Shown here: one piece after another, positions 42,758 through 50,810 of the stretch
How the letters are laid out: every line of letters begins with the position of its first letter
How positions within the stretch are numbered: the stretch's first letter is position 1
Origin: Seohaeicola sp024304985
GTDB lineage: Bacteria; Pseudomonadota; Alphaproteobacteria; Rhodobacterales; Rhodobacteraceae
Assembly (NCBI RefSeq): GCF_028802875.1
Contig: NZ_JARAMP010000001.1
Location: 248,001-312,000, forward strand
Length of the DNA stretch: 64,000 nucleotides
Direction of reading: 5' to 3'
Translations under genes and position numbers: made by a program
The notes under the pieces: generated by a model
Told to the model about the DNA's origin: nothing
Database searches by the model: none
The model's input: the letters and a program-made list of their open reading frames with translations, nothing else

Positions 42758-43740
42758 TGCGTCAGTTGCCCAAACAGTTGCAGGGGCTGCGGATTCCCGT
42801 TGTCGCCTCTCCGCTGTTCATCATCTCGAACCCCGATCTGGTCATCGCGCAATGCAAGGCGGGTATCGTGGGCAGTTTCCCCGCGCTGAATGCCCGCGAA
42901 AAGGAGGGCGAGCCGATCCTGCTGGAGGCGTGGCTGAAGCGGATCACCGAAGAGCTGGACCGCCACAACCAGTCAAACCCGGATTTCCCCGCCGCGCCCT
43001 TTGCGGTGAACCAGATCGTGCACCGCTCCAACGCGCGGCTGGAGCGGGATATCGAGATTTGCCACAAATGGAAGGTGCCGATCTGGATCACCAGCCTTGG
43101 GGCACGGGTCGAGGTCAATCAGGCCGCCCATGACTGCGGCGGGATCGCGCTGCATGACATCATCAACAATCGCTTTGCGAAAAAGGCGATTGAAAAGGGG
43201 GCTGACGGGCTGATCGCGGTGGCCGCAGGCGCGGGCGGGCATGCGGGGGCGCAATCGCCCCTCGCCCTGATCTCGGAGATCCGCGAATGGTTTGACGGGC
43301 CGGTATTGCTGTCGGGGGCGATTTCCACGGGCCGATCCATCCTTGCCGCGCAGGCGATGGGGGCCGATCTGGCCTATATCGGCTCGCCCTTCATCGCCAC
43401 CGAAGAGGCGAATGCCGACGCCGCCTATAAACAGATGATCGTCGAGAGCGGGGCGGAGGATATCGTCTATTCCTCGCTGTTCACGGGCGTGCACGGCAAT
43501 TACCTCAAACCGTCCATCCTGCGTGCGGGTATGGACCCGGACAATCTGGAAACAGCCGATGCCTCCTCCATGAACTTCGGCGAGGGCCGGTCCAAGCCGA
43601 AATCGTGGAAGGAAATCTGGGGTGCGGGGCAAGGGATCGGCGCGGTCAAGGCGGTAGTGCCCGCCCGTGCGCTGGTGGACAGGCTTGTCACGGAATACGC
43701 AGCGGCGAAGGCCGAGATGCGCGAGATCGTGAATGGCTGA
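42757..43740 (+). CDS. Nitronate monooxygenase family FMN protein
   Basis: A 327-residue TIM-barrel flavoprotein of the 2-nitropropane dioxygenase family. Motifs: LRIPVVASPLFIISNPDLV, ADGLIAVAAGAGGHAGAQSPLALISEIR with the family His, and LSGAISTGRSILAAQAMGADLAYIGSPFIATEE for phosphate binding of FMN. Members oxidise alkyl nitronates such as propionate 3-nitronate, but homologues in acyl-CoA clusters may act as enoyl-CoA-directed flavin enzymes or detoxify nitronate inhibitors. The start overlaps the thiolase stop, and its last eight bases overlap the phosphatase gene. Confidence 0.88.
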   Translation: MRQLPKQLQGLRIPVVASPLFIISNPDLVIAQCKAGIVGSFPALNAREKEGEPILLEAWLKRITEELDRHNQSNPDFPAAPFAVNQIVHRSNARLERDIEICHKWKVPIWITSLGARVEVNQAAHDCGGIALHDIINNRFAKKAIEKGADGLIAVAAGAGGHAGAQSPLALISEIREWFDGPVLLSGAISTGRSILAAQAMGADLAYIGSPFIATEEANADAAYKQMIVESGAEDIVYSSLFTGVHGNYLKPSILRAGMDPDNLETADASSMNFGEGRSKPKSWKEIWGAGQGIGAVKAVVPARALVDRLVTEYAAAKAEMREIVNG

Positions 43741-44398
43741 ACTTTGGCTGATCCGTCACGCGCAGGCCAGTTTCGGTGCTGCTGACTATGACAAGCTGTC
43801 CGATCTGGGGCATGAGCAGTCGCGCGAACTGGGTCTGGCGCTCAAGGCGCTGGGGGCCAGTCCCGACGCGGTGTTCATCGGCGCGCAACGGCGGCACCGC
43901 GAGACGTGGGAGGGGATCAACACCGCGCTGGGTTTCCCGACCGCCCCCGGTATCCTGCCCGGATTCAACGAGTTTGACTTCGGTGGCCTTCTGAACGCGC
44001 GCTATCGCGGGCAGGAAAGGCCCAAGGATCTGCACACCGACCGCCGCCTGCATTTCAAGATGCTGCGCGAGACGGTTCTGGAATGGCAAACGGGTGCCAT
44101 CATCGACCCGCCCGAACCCTATGACGCCTTTGTTGCCCGCGTCCGCGACGCCCGCGCGCAGGCGACCGCAGGTGAAAACGAACAGGTGATCGTCGTGACC
44201 TCGGGCGGGGCCATCGGGCAGACAGTGGCCGAGGTGATGGGCGCCCCCGCCGATGCGATGATCCGGCTGCAACTCCAGATCAAGAACTGTTCATTGTGCC
44301 GGATCGTGGTCACGCCGCGCGGTGAACATCTGGGCACGTTCAACGAGACCCCGCATATCACGGCCGCCAATGCTGCGCGGCTGCTGACCTATAGCTGA
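43733..44398 (+). CDS. Histidine phosphatase family protein
   Basis: A 221-residue protein of the phosphoglycerate-mutase-like superfamily. The catalytic His8 is in ELWLIRHAQASFG, an RHA rather than RHG form. The second-half His expected before a GG motif is not obvious: the region reads VVTSGGAIGQTVAEVMG, lacking the usual SHGG His. Activity may therefore be reduced or altered. It overlaps the nitronate monooxygenase gene by eight bases and is followed 15 bases later by the ACAD10/11-type kinase, so it may act on the same phosphorylated intermediate. That is inference. Confidence 0.82.
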   Translation: MAELWLIRHAQASFGAADYDKLSDLGHEQSRELGLALKALGASPDAVFIGAQRRHRETWEGINTALGFPTAPGILPGFNEFDFGGLLNARYRGQERPKDLHTDRRLHFKMLRETVLEWQTGAIIDPPEPYDAFVARVRDARAQATAGENEQVIVVTSGGAIGQTVAEVMGAPADAMIRLQLQIKNCSLCRIVVTPRGEHLGTFNETPHITAANAARLLTYS

Positions 44399-44413
44399 GG
44401 AAAGGACAGGGCC

Positions 44414-45448
44414 ATGACCACCCATGCCGCCGCACAGCTGGATACCGAGGCCGTCGCCCGCTGGCTGACGGATCACCTGCCGGGCTTTGCAGGCCCAATC
44501 ACAGCCGAGAAATTCGCAGGCGGGCAAAGCAACCCGACCTTTCGGTTGATCACACCCAACGCGCGTTATGTGCTGCGGCGCAAACCGCCGGGGATTTTGC
44601 TGAAATCCGCCCATGCGGTGGAACGCGAATTCCGCGTACAGCAGGCACTGGCTGGCAGCGATGTGCCCGTCGCCCGGATGCATGTACTGTGCGAGGACGA
44701 CAGCGTCATCGGGTCGGCCTTCTATGTGATGGACGAGGTGGATGGCCGCCATTTCGACGATCCGCGCCTGCCCGAATTGCCCGTGCCAGACCGTCGCGCC
44801 GTGCAGGACGAGATGAACCGCGTGCTCGCCGCGATCCATTCCGTCGATCTCAAGGCAACGGGGCTGGACGACTACGGCCCCGAAGGCAATTATTACCGCC
44901 GCCAGATCGACCGCTGGACCAAGCAATACCGCGCCTCGGAAATGGATCACATCCAACCGATGGAAGAGTTGATCGCATGGCTGGATACCAATATTCCCCC
45001 CGATGACGGGCAGCGCACGCTGGTGCATGGGGATTATCGCATCGACAACATGCTGTTCGCCAAGGACCACCCCGCCTGTCTGGCGGTGCTGGATTGGGAA
45101 CTGTCGACCACGGGCCACCCCTATGCGGACCTTGCCGCCGTGCTGATGCAATGGGCGATGCCGCCGGGCAATGAGGGGCGCGGGCTGGCGGGTGTGGACC
45201 GCGTGGCAGAAGGGCTGATGTCGGATCAGGATTTCATCGCCGCCTATTGCGCGCGGCGCGGGATACCCATGATCGACAGCTTCGGCTTCTATCTGGCCTT
45301 CGCGTTCTTCCGTATGGGCAGCATCCTGCAAGGGGTGCTGAAACGGGCGGTGGATGGCAATGCCTCGAACCCGGAACGGGCCCGCAAACTGGGGAGTTTC
45401 GTTCCCATGTTCGCCCAAAGCGGGCTGGATGCCGCGCGGAAAGGATGA
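44414..45448 (+). CDS. Phosphotransferase family protein, ACAD10/11-type kinase (LvaA-like)
   Basis: A 344-residue aminoglycoside-phosphotransferase-fold kinase. Glycine-rich nucleotide loop FAGGQSNPTFRL (34-45), YVLRRKPPGILLKSAHAVEREFRV (52-75), catalytic loop LVHGDYRIDNMLF (203-215; D207, N212) and metal-binding LDWELSTTGHPYADLA (226-241) are all present. These blocks are those of the kinase domain of ACAD10/ACAD11 and of LvaA, which phosphorylate 4-hydroxyacyl-CoA so a paired dehydrogenase can remove the phosphate and continue beta-oxidation. Here the dehydrogenases are separate genes upstream. Confidence 0.88.
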   Translation: MTTHAAAQLDTEAVARWLTDHLPGFAGPITAEKFAGGQSNPTFRLITPNARYVLRRKPPGILLKSAHAVEREFRVQQALAGSDVPVARMHVLCEDDSVIGSAFYVMDEVDGRHFDDPRLPELPVPDRRAVQDEMNRVLAAIHSVDLKATGLDDYGPEGNYYRRQIDRWTKQYRASEMDHIQPMEELIAWLDTNIPPDDGQRTLVHGDYRIDNMLFAKDHPACLAVLDWELSTTGHPYADLAAVLMQWAMPPGNEGRGLAGVDRVAEGLMSDQDFIAAYCARRGIPMIDSFGFYLAFAFFRMGSILQGVLKRAVDGNASNPERARKLGSFVPMFAQSGLDAARKG

Positions 45449-45450
45449 CC

Positions 45451-45858
45451 ATGACCGAACTGAACCCCGCGCTGGTGGAAGACGCCTACCCCCTGCAAGC
45501 GCATCTGGGCTTTGTCATGACCGGCTGGGCCAAGGGCTACAGCCGCTTTGAACTCCCGCTGGAGCCGTTCCTGATGAACCGCTACGGCATCCCTCATGGC
45601 GGGGTGCATGCCATGCTGCTGGACACGGTGATGGGGTTCAGCGGCAGCTATACCGGCGATCCCGCCGACAAGCAGATGGCGATGACCCTGTCGATGACCG
45701 TCAACTATCTGGGTCAGGCGCAGGGGGACCGGCTGATCGGCGAAGGCCGCGTGACGGGCGGGGGGCGCAAGACCTTTTTTGCCGAGGGCAAGATCACCGA
45801 CACCACCGGCACCACAATCGCCACAGCCACGGGCGTGTTCCGCATTCGCGGACGTTGA
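45451..45858 (+). CDS. PaaI-family thioesterase
   Basis: A 135-residue hotdog thioesterase: RYGIPHGGVHAMLLDTVMGFSGSY is the HGG-to-Asp active-site block, followed by MTLSMTVNYLGQAQGDRLIGEGRV. It likely releases CoA from dead-end acyl-CoAs of the block. The ATG at 45451 is preferred because GGAAAGG lies six bases upstream; an in-frame ATG at 45445 overlaps the kinase stop as ATGA but sits directly on that site. Confidence 0.9.
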   Translation: MTELNPALVEDAYPLQAHLGFVMTGWAKGYSRFELPLEPFLMNRYGIPHGGVHAMLLDTVMGFSGSYTGDPADKQMAMTLSMTVNYLGQAQGDRLIGEGRVTGGGRKTFFAEGKITDTTGTTIATATGVFRIRGR

Positions 45859-45925
45859 CTGACACATTGACAGACCAAAGATGCGCGGCCCGCACCGGAC
45901 CCGCAGCACATGAAGGAGATCACGA

Positions 45926-46969
45926 ATGACTGAGATGATGAACCGCATCGCCCTGGCCCGCCGCCCCAGCGGATCTCCGGTGCCCGAGGATTTCCGCTTT
46001 GAAAAGGCCCCCATTCCCACGCCCGGCGAGGGCGAGGTACTGGTCAAGGTGATGTATATGTCACTGGACCCCTACATGCGCGGCCGCATGGATGATGCCA
46101 AATCCTATGCCAAACCCGTGCCCATCGGCGGCACGATGGAAGGCGGTGCTGTGGGCGAGGTGATCGCCTCGAACAGCGCGCATTTCAAACCGGGCGACAT
46201 TGCCTTCGGGATGTTCGGCTGGGCCAGCCATGGCTGCCTGCCGGGGCGCGAATTGCGCAAGCTTGACCCGGCCCATGGTCCGGTCACGGCGGCACTTGGG
46301 GTGCTGGGGATGCCCGGTTTCACCGGCTGGTTCGGCCTGACGGAATATGGCAAGCCCAAGGAGGGCGAGACGCTGGTCGTGGCCGCCGCAACAGGCCCGG
46401 TCGGGTCGATGGTCGGCCAGATCGCCAAGGCGCGCGGCCTGCGCACCGTGGGTATCGCGGGCGGGGCCGACAAGTGCAAGTTGGCGGTCGAGAAGTTCGG
46501 CTTCGATGCCTGCCTCGACCACCGCGCCTATGCCGATGGCAAGGAAATGCGCGCCGCCTTGGCGGAAGCCTGCCCCAAGGGGATCGACATCTATTTCGAG
46601 AACGTCGGCGGCAAGGTTCTGGAAGGGGTGATCTCCCTGATGAACGTGGGCGCGCGCATCCCTGTCTGCGGCATGATCAGCTGGTATGATCTGGGCGGTC
46701 TGGGCGGGGGCAGCGACAGCCCCGGCAAGGACAACCTGCCCAAACTCTGGCGCACGATCCTTGTGAACCGGATGCATGTGCATGGCTTCATCATCTCGGA
46801 CCATTTCGACCATTTCCCCGCCTTCCTGTCGGAAGTGGGGCCGATGGTCGCCAAAGGCCGGATCGCCGTGCAGGAAGACATCACCGAAGGGCTGGAGAAC
46901 GCCCCCGCCGCCTTCATGCGGATGCTGAAGGGCGGGAACTTCGGCAAGGCCATCGTGAAAGTCGACTGA
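45926..46969 (+). CDS. NADP-dependent oxidoreductase, CurA / prostaglandin-reductase type
   Basis: A 347-residue zinc-free MDR enzyme. It has the family block YMSLDPYMRGRM, the PGFTGWFGLTEYGKPKEGETLVV region, NADPH-loop AATGPVGSMVGQIAK and the IDIYFENVGGKVLEGVI motif. Homologues reduce the double bond of alpha,beta-unsaturated ketones and alkenals. AAGGAG precedes the ATG. As the last gene of the plus-strand block it could reduce an enone intermediate or scavenge reactive enals. A bidirectional terminator follows. Confidence 0.92.
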   Translation: MTEMMNRIALARRPSGSPVPEDFRFEKAPIPTPGEGEVLVKVMYMSLDPYMRGRMDDAKSYAKPVPIGGTMEGGAVGEVIASNSAHFKPGDIAFGMFGWASHGCLPGRELRKLDPAHGPVTAALGVLGMPGFTGWFGLTEYGKPKEGETLVVAAATGPVGSMVGQIAKARGLRTVGIAGGADKCKLAVEKFGFDACLDHRAYADGKEMRAALAEACPKGIDIYFENVGGKVLEGVISLMNVGARIPVCGMISWYDLGGLGGGSDSPGKDNLPKLWRTILVNRMHVHGFIISDHFDHFPAFLSEVGPMVAKGRIAVQEDITEGLENAPAAFMRMLKGGNFGKAIVKVD

Positions 46970-46998
46970 TCCGCCGGGTGTCAAGGGCGGAAGCCTCC

Positions 46999-47022
46999 GG
47001 CGGGGATATTTGAGGCAAAAAG
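46999..47022 (-). repeat. Dispersed intergenic motif copy, reverse orientation
   Basis: On the minus strand this reads CTTTTTGCCTCAAATATCCCC. It lies directly before the terminator hairpin between the CurA-type and SLAC1 genes, where its pyrimidine-rich start supplies the U-rich tail for leftward termination. Confidence 0.6.
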
Positions 47023-47026
47023 AAGG

Positions 47027-47054
47027 GGGGCGGCCTTGTCGGGTCGCCCCTTTT
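47027..47054. terminator. Bidirectional Rho-independent terminator
   Basis: GGGGCGGCC (47027-47035) pairs with GGTCGCCCC (47042-47050), nine pairs including one G-U, with a 6-base loop and TTTTG immediately after on the plus strand. Leftward, the stem is followed by CCTTCTTTTTG. It separates the acyl-CoA block from the convergent SLAC1 gene. Confidence 0.85.
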
Positions 47055-47055
47055 G

Positions 47056-48045
47056 TCATTCCGGCTGGCAGATCTCGTCCGCGCGTATGGCGCGGATGGT
47101 GCGCAGGAGCAACGCCGCGATGATCACCAGCAGGACACCAGCCAGCACCGTGCCGAACAGGTGATGCGCCGCCGAACCGGTCTTGTCGGCATAGAGGAAA
47201 CTGGCCACCGTCACGGCGGCAAAGGGAAAGGACAGCGCCCAGAAGGACAGCGCGAAGGGCAGTTTCACGATGCGCGGCAGTTGCACGGCGACCAGCAAGG
47301 TGAAGAGATAGGCCCCGTTCATCAGGATGCGCGCAAAGGCGTCGATCTGGCCCGTCAGGTGGAACCACGCCAGAAAGCCCACGGCAGGCGGCGCGATCAG
47401 GATCACCAGCGTTGGCTGCAACCGCCCCGGCATCGGGTCGTGAAAGATCAGCCGGTTCATCACCAGCGTCAGCAACACGATCCAGAAGATCAGTCCGACC
47501 GACAGGAAATACCAGCTGATCTCGGTATAGCCCATCTGCACACCCGCGATCGGCACGATCACATTTCCCACCGCCGGGATGAACCATGCTGGCGACAGAT
47601 GCGGCGTCTGAAACGCCCGGTGCCCGATCCAGCCCGAGATGACGGCGATGGTCAACATCCCTTGAATGACCATCCCGAACAGCCACAACGGCTCGGCCAC
47701 AGCGGGTGCCCGCGACAGGGTCAGCGTGGAGATCAGCAGCAGCGAGATCGAGATGGCCGGAAAAAAGGCCAGCCGCACGGGATGGTTCCACTCTGCCCGC
47801 ACCGCCGCCGGATAGCGCAGCGCCTTGAGTGCGTAGAGAACCGCGACGGCACCAAAAATCAGAATCGCCGATCCATAGGCAAGGTCGGACCCCCATGACG
47901 CCAGACCGTAGGCCCGCTCGACCGCTTGCAAGGCCAGAGACAGGCCCGTCATGCCCATCACGATGGCAAAGAACGTGACGGGAAAATGCTCCAGCCGGCT
48001 GTGTGTGGCGGGGGACACCGCTTTTGCCTGCGTGATGTCGGTCAT
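47056..48045 (-). CDS. SLAC1/TDT (TehA-like) anion channel family membrane protein
   Basis: A 329-residue inner-membrane protein with about ten hydrophobic helices. The start RLEHFPVTFFAIVMGMTGLSLALQ and the segments PAWFIPAVGNVIVPIAG and NGAYLFTLLV match the SLAC1/TehA/Mae1 family, which carries nitrate, chloride, malate, sulfite or tellurite-related anions. It is downstream of DUF5368 and sulfide:quinone oxidoreductase on the same strand with short gaps, so export of a sulfur oxyanion such as sulfite is plausible; that role is inferred from context. Confidence 0.87.
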   Translation of the reverse strand: MTDITQAKAVSPATHSRLEHFPVTFFAIVMGMTGLSLALQAVERAYGLASWGSDLAYGSAILIFGAVAVLYALKALRYPAAVRAEWNHPVRLAFFPAISISLLLISTLTLSRAPAVAEPLWLFGMVIQGMLTIAVISGWIGHRAFQTPHLSPAWFIPAVGNVIVPIAGVQMGYTEISWYFLSVGLIFWIVLLTLVMNRLIFHDPMPGRLQPTLVILIAPPAVGFLAWFHLTGQIDAFARILMNGAYLFTLLVAVQLPRIVKLPFALSFWALSFPFAAVTVASFLYADKTGSAAHHLFGTVLAGVLLVIIAALLLRTIRAIRADEICQPE

Positions 48046-48106
48046 GGTCTGAGTCTTTCTGTTCTGCGCCTGTTGCGGCGCAAGACAACAGTTTGGCGCG
48101 GGAATG

Positions 48107-48478
48107 TCACGACCTTCCCGACACAGGGGTGCCCTGACGCCCCTGCATCAGCGCCTGCGCGGTATAGACAAGGATCGCAATCCCCACCGCACCGGCCGCC
48201 GCGACACCCAGCAGAACGATCACGTCAATCGGCCCGCCGATATCATGGAACCCGGAACTGGTGATCCATTGCACGAACAACACCGCCGCCACCGCGCCAA
48301 AGGGCATGGCCAACTGCGCCAGCAGGAATTTCCGCATCGACATGGCACGGTCGCGGATCAGCACATAGAGATAGGCCAGCGTGATGACCACGGCGACCGC
48401 CACCATGGCCCAGAACAGGCCACGTCCGAACATTTCCTCGAACACGGCCAGCAGGGTCTCGAATGTGAGCTCTTTCAT
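48107..48478 (-). CDS. DUF5368 small membrane protein
   Basis: A 123-residue protein with three hydrophobic segments: MFGRGLFWAMVAVAVVITLAYLYVLIRD, FLLAQLAMPFGAVAAVLFVQWI, and DVIVLLGVAAAGAVGIAILVYTAQAL. It matches what I recall of DUF5368, a short alphaproteobacterial family often adjacent to sulfide:quinone oxidoreductase. It starts 15 bases after the oxidoreductase stop. A role in anchoring or quinone access for the oxidoreductase is possible but unproven. Confidence 0.75.
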   Translation of the reverse strand: MKELTFETLLAVFEEMFGRGLFWAMVAVAVVITLAYLYVLIRDRAMSMRKFLLAQLAMPFGAVAAVLFVQWITSSGFHDIGGPIDVIVLLGVAAAGAVGIAILVYTAQALMQGRQGTPVSGRS

Positions 48479-48493
48479 CGTCGTGATCCTTTC

Positions 48494-49813
48494 TCAGGCC
48501 TTGCCGCGCAGCATGGCGTTATAGGTGGCTTTCAGCGCGACTTCCTTCATCAGCCAGCTGATCCACAGCTCTTCCAGCGGAGCGATGATGCCGGGGAAGC
48601 TGGGCACAAGGTTGTTGTTGTAATCAAACTCGACCAGCATCGCGCGCCCCACACGCGTAATCAGCGGGCAGGAGGTATAGCCGTCATAGGCGGCGGTGCC
48701 GTCCTTGCCTTCGATCTGGGCTGTCAGATGGTCCTCGACCACCGGCACCTGCCATTTGACCGAGGCCGCCGTCTTGCCCTTGGGCACGCCCGCCACATCA
48801 CCCAGCGCGAAGACATTGGCATAGCGCACATGACGCAGGGTCTTCATATCGGCCTCGACCCACCCCTGATCCTGCCATTTGTCGGCCCATGGCAGCGGCG
48901 AGTTGCGCACCACCTCGGGCGCGCGCTGCGGCGGGATCACGTTGATGAAATCATAGGGCAGGTCCTTGTCCCCATCGGGCGTGGTGAAGGTGGCCAGCTT
49001 CCGGCCCGGATCAATCGCCTTCATCACATGGTCATGCACCACGGCGACGTCGCGATCGGCAAACAGCATCCGCACCTTCTCGCTGACAATGGGCACACCG
49101 AACAGCGCCTTGTTGTTGGCGGCATAGGTGATCTCGACCTTGCCACGATTGCCCTTCTTGCGGGCAAAATCATCGGTCAGGAAGGTGTATTTCAGCGGCG
49201 CGCCCGCGCATTTCATCTCGGTCGCGGGGCGGGTGAAGAGGGCCTGCCCGCCCTCTTCGGTGAAACGGTCCATGGCCGCCCATGTCTTGGCGGCATAGTC
49301 AGGCCCGGCATAGACGGCGCCGATGCCGTTCTGCCCCACCATATCCAGAGAGAAGCCTTCGATCCCGGCCCAATCAAGTGTCAGGCCGGTTGCGACGACA
49401 AGGAAATCATAAGGAACCGCCTGACCCGAGGCCGTCACCACACGGTTGCCCTCGGGGTCGATCTCGGCGGCATATTCGGCGATCAATGTCGCCTCTTTCG
49501 GTAGCCAGTCAGTCGTGCCGGACACGGAATATCCCGCCGGTTTCAGACCTGCGGCAATCAGGGTGAAACCGGGCTGATACCAATGCTCGGGCCGACCGTC
49601 GATCAGGGTGATCTGCGCGCCGTCAAGCCGCGTGACCAGACGATTGGCCAGCGCGGCACCGCCCGCGCCTGCGCCAAGGATCACGATCCGCGCGCCGGTC
49701 TTGATCCGCGCGGCCTGCACGGGTGCGCCGGATGTGGCCATGAAGGCAGCGGCCCCACCGGCAAGGCCAAGAAAAGCGCGACGCGAGGCGCGCAACTGGG
49801 TTGATTCTGACAT
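48494..49813 (-). CDS. Tat-exported sulfide:quinone oxidoreductase family flavoprotein
   Basis: A 439-residue FAD protein that passes electrons from sulfide to quinone. A twin-arginine signal is visible at residues 9-35 (SRRAFLGLAGGAAAFMATSGAPVQA), then the FAD motif RIVILGAGAGGAALANRL. Two conserved redox Cys are seen, in PATEMKCAGAPLKYTFL and GYTSCPLITRVG; the C-terminal amphipathic stretch ISWLMKEVALKATYNAML suits membrane contact. The ATG at 49813 follows AGGAGG. It is first in a three-gene run with DUF5368 and a SLAC1 channel, preceded by a palindrome at 49829-49846. Confidence 0.9.
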   Translation of the reverse strand: MSESTQLRASRRAFLGLAGGAAAFMATSGAPVQAARIKTGARIVILGAGAGGAALANRLVTRLDGAQITLIDGRPEHWYQPGFTLIAAGLKPAGYSVSGTTDWLPKEATLIAEYAAEIDPEGNRVVTASGQAVPYDFLVVATGLTLDWAGIEGFSLDMVGQNGIGAVYAGPDYAAKTWAAMDRFTEEGGQALFTRPATEMKCAGAPLKYTFLTDDFARKKGNRGKVEITYAANNKALFGVPIVSEKVRMLFADRDVAVVHDHVMKAIDPGRKLATFTTPDGDKDLPYDFINVIPPQRAPEVVRNSPLPWADKWQDQGWVEADMKTLRHVRYANVFALGDVAGVPKGKTAASVKWQVPVVEDHLTAQIEGKDGTAAYDGYTSCPLITRVGRAMLVEFDYNNNLVPSFPGIIAPLEELWISWLMKEVALKATYNAMLRGKA

Positions 49814-49828
49814 GGGGTCCTCCTGATA

Positions 49829-49846
49829 TATGCGTATTTTGGCATA
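49829..49846. promoter_or_regulatory. Candidate operator upstream of sulfide:quinone oxidoreductase
   Basis: TATGC-GTATTTTG-GCATA, 5-bp arms with an 8-bp spacer, ends 16 bases before the start codon. The spacing resembles sites of persulfide-sensing ArsR repressors (BigR/SqrR), but no such regulator is in the window and arm sequences were not checked. Confidence 0.45.
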
Positions 49847-49925
49847 CATTCGGAAAGACGGATTTGAGATGGATCAAATTCGGCAGGCGACCGCCCGGAT
49901 TTTCGTGCTCCGGGCGGCCCTGCAA

Positions 49926-50798
49926 TCACATCATGCCCAGCAACCGCGCGGCATTGTTCTTCAGGATATCGGGACGCAACTCGTCCTTGATGTCGATCTT
50001 CTCGAAATCGGCCAGCCAGCGTTCGGGGCTGATCATCGGCCAGTCGGACCCGAACAGCACCTTCTTTTTCAGGATCGAATTGGCATAACGCACAAGGATC
50101 GGCGGGAAATACTTGGGCGACCAGCCGGACAGGTCGATATAGACATTTGGCTTGTGCTGGGCCACAGCCAGCGCCTCTTCCTGCCAGGGAAAGGAGGGAT
50201 GCGCCATGATGATCTTCAGATCGGGGAAATCCACCGCCACATCGTCCAGATACATCGGATTGGAATATTTCAGCCGCATCCCGTTGCCACCCGGCATTCC
50301 CGAGCCCACGCCGGTCTGGCCGGTGTGGAACAGGGCGATGGCCCCGGCCTCCTGTATCGCCTCATAGAGCGGATAGGCGAAACGTTCGTTGGGATAGAAA
50401 CCCTGAAAGGTCGGGTGGAACTTGAACCCCTTGACCCCGTAATGCTCGACCAGACGCCGCGCCTCGCGCACGCCCATCTTGCCCTTGTGTGGGTCGATCG
50501 AGGCGAAGGGGATCAGCACATCGGAATTGGCGGCGGCGATCTCGGCCACTTCCTCGTTCTTGTAGCGGCGATACCCTGTCTCGCGCTCGGCATCGACGGG
50601 AAAGATCACTGCGGCGATGTTCTGTTCGCGGTAATGGGCGGCGGTTTCCACCATGGTGGGCGGATGCGACCACGGCGCGCCGAAATACTTGGCCATGGTG
50701 GATTGCAGGTCGTCGTAACCGTCATCCGAATGGCAGCCGCAGGGCTCTTCGGCATGGGTGTGGATGTCGATGGCGCGGATGTTCGCGAGGTCAATCAT
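49926..50798 (-). CDS. Amidohydrolase 2 family protein (ACMSD/resorcylate-decarboxylase-like)
   Basis: A 290-residue TIM-barrel metal-dependent enzyme. Metal/active-site elements: IDIHTHAEEPCG near the N-terminus, GVKGFKFHPTFQGF, ALFHTGQTGVG, IIMAHPSFPWQEEAL and VLFGSDWPMISPERW. This set fits the ACMSD-type decarboxylase/lactonase branch (resorcylate, 5-carboxyvanillate, 2-pyrone-4,6-dicarboxylate). It is 12 bases after a MarR gene and in the same run as a crotonase, suggesting C-C or ring cleavage of an aromatic or derived acid. Substrate unresolved. Confidence 0.87.
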   Translation of the reverse strand: MIDLANIRAIDIHTHAEEPCGCHSDDGYDDLQSTMAKYFGAPWSHPPTMVETAAHYREQNIAAVIFPVDAERETGYRRYKNEEVAEIAAANSDVLIPFASIDPHKGKMGVREARRLVEHYGVKGFKFHPTFQGFYPNERFAYPLYEAIQEAGAIALFHTGQTGVGSGMPGGNGMRLKYSNPMYLDDVAVDFPDLKIIMAHPSFPWQEEALAVAQHKPNVYIDLSGWSPKYFPPILVRYANSILKKKVLFGSDWPMISPERWLADFEKIDIKDELRPDILKNNAARLLGMM

Positions 50799-50810
50799 GG
50801 GCGGTTTCCC

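Noticed and set aside
47056..48045. Tellurite-resistance gene tehA
   Set aside because: The fold fits the SLAC1/TDT family, but no tehB or other tellurite gene is nearby and the sulfide neighbourhood suggests another anion.
46061..48088. Minus-strand frame spanning antisense of the CurA-type gene and another frame of the SLAC1 gene
   Set aside because: Both genes have well-supported frames separated by a bidirectional terminator; the fused frame is an accident of high GC content.
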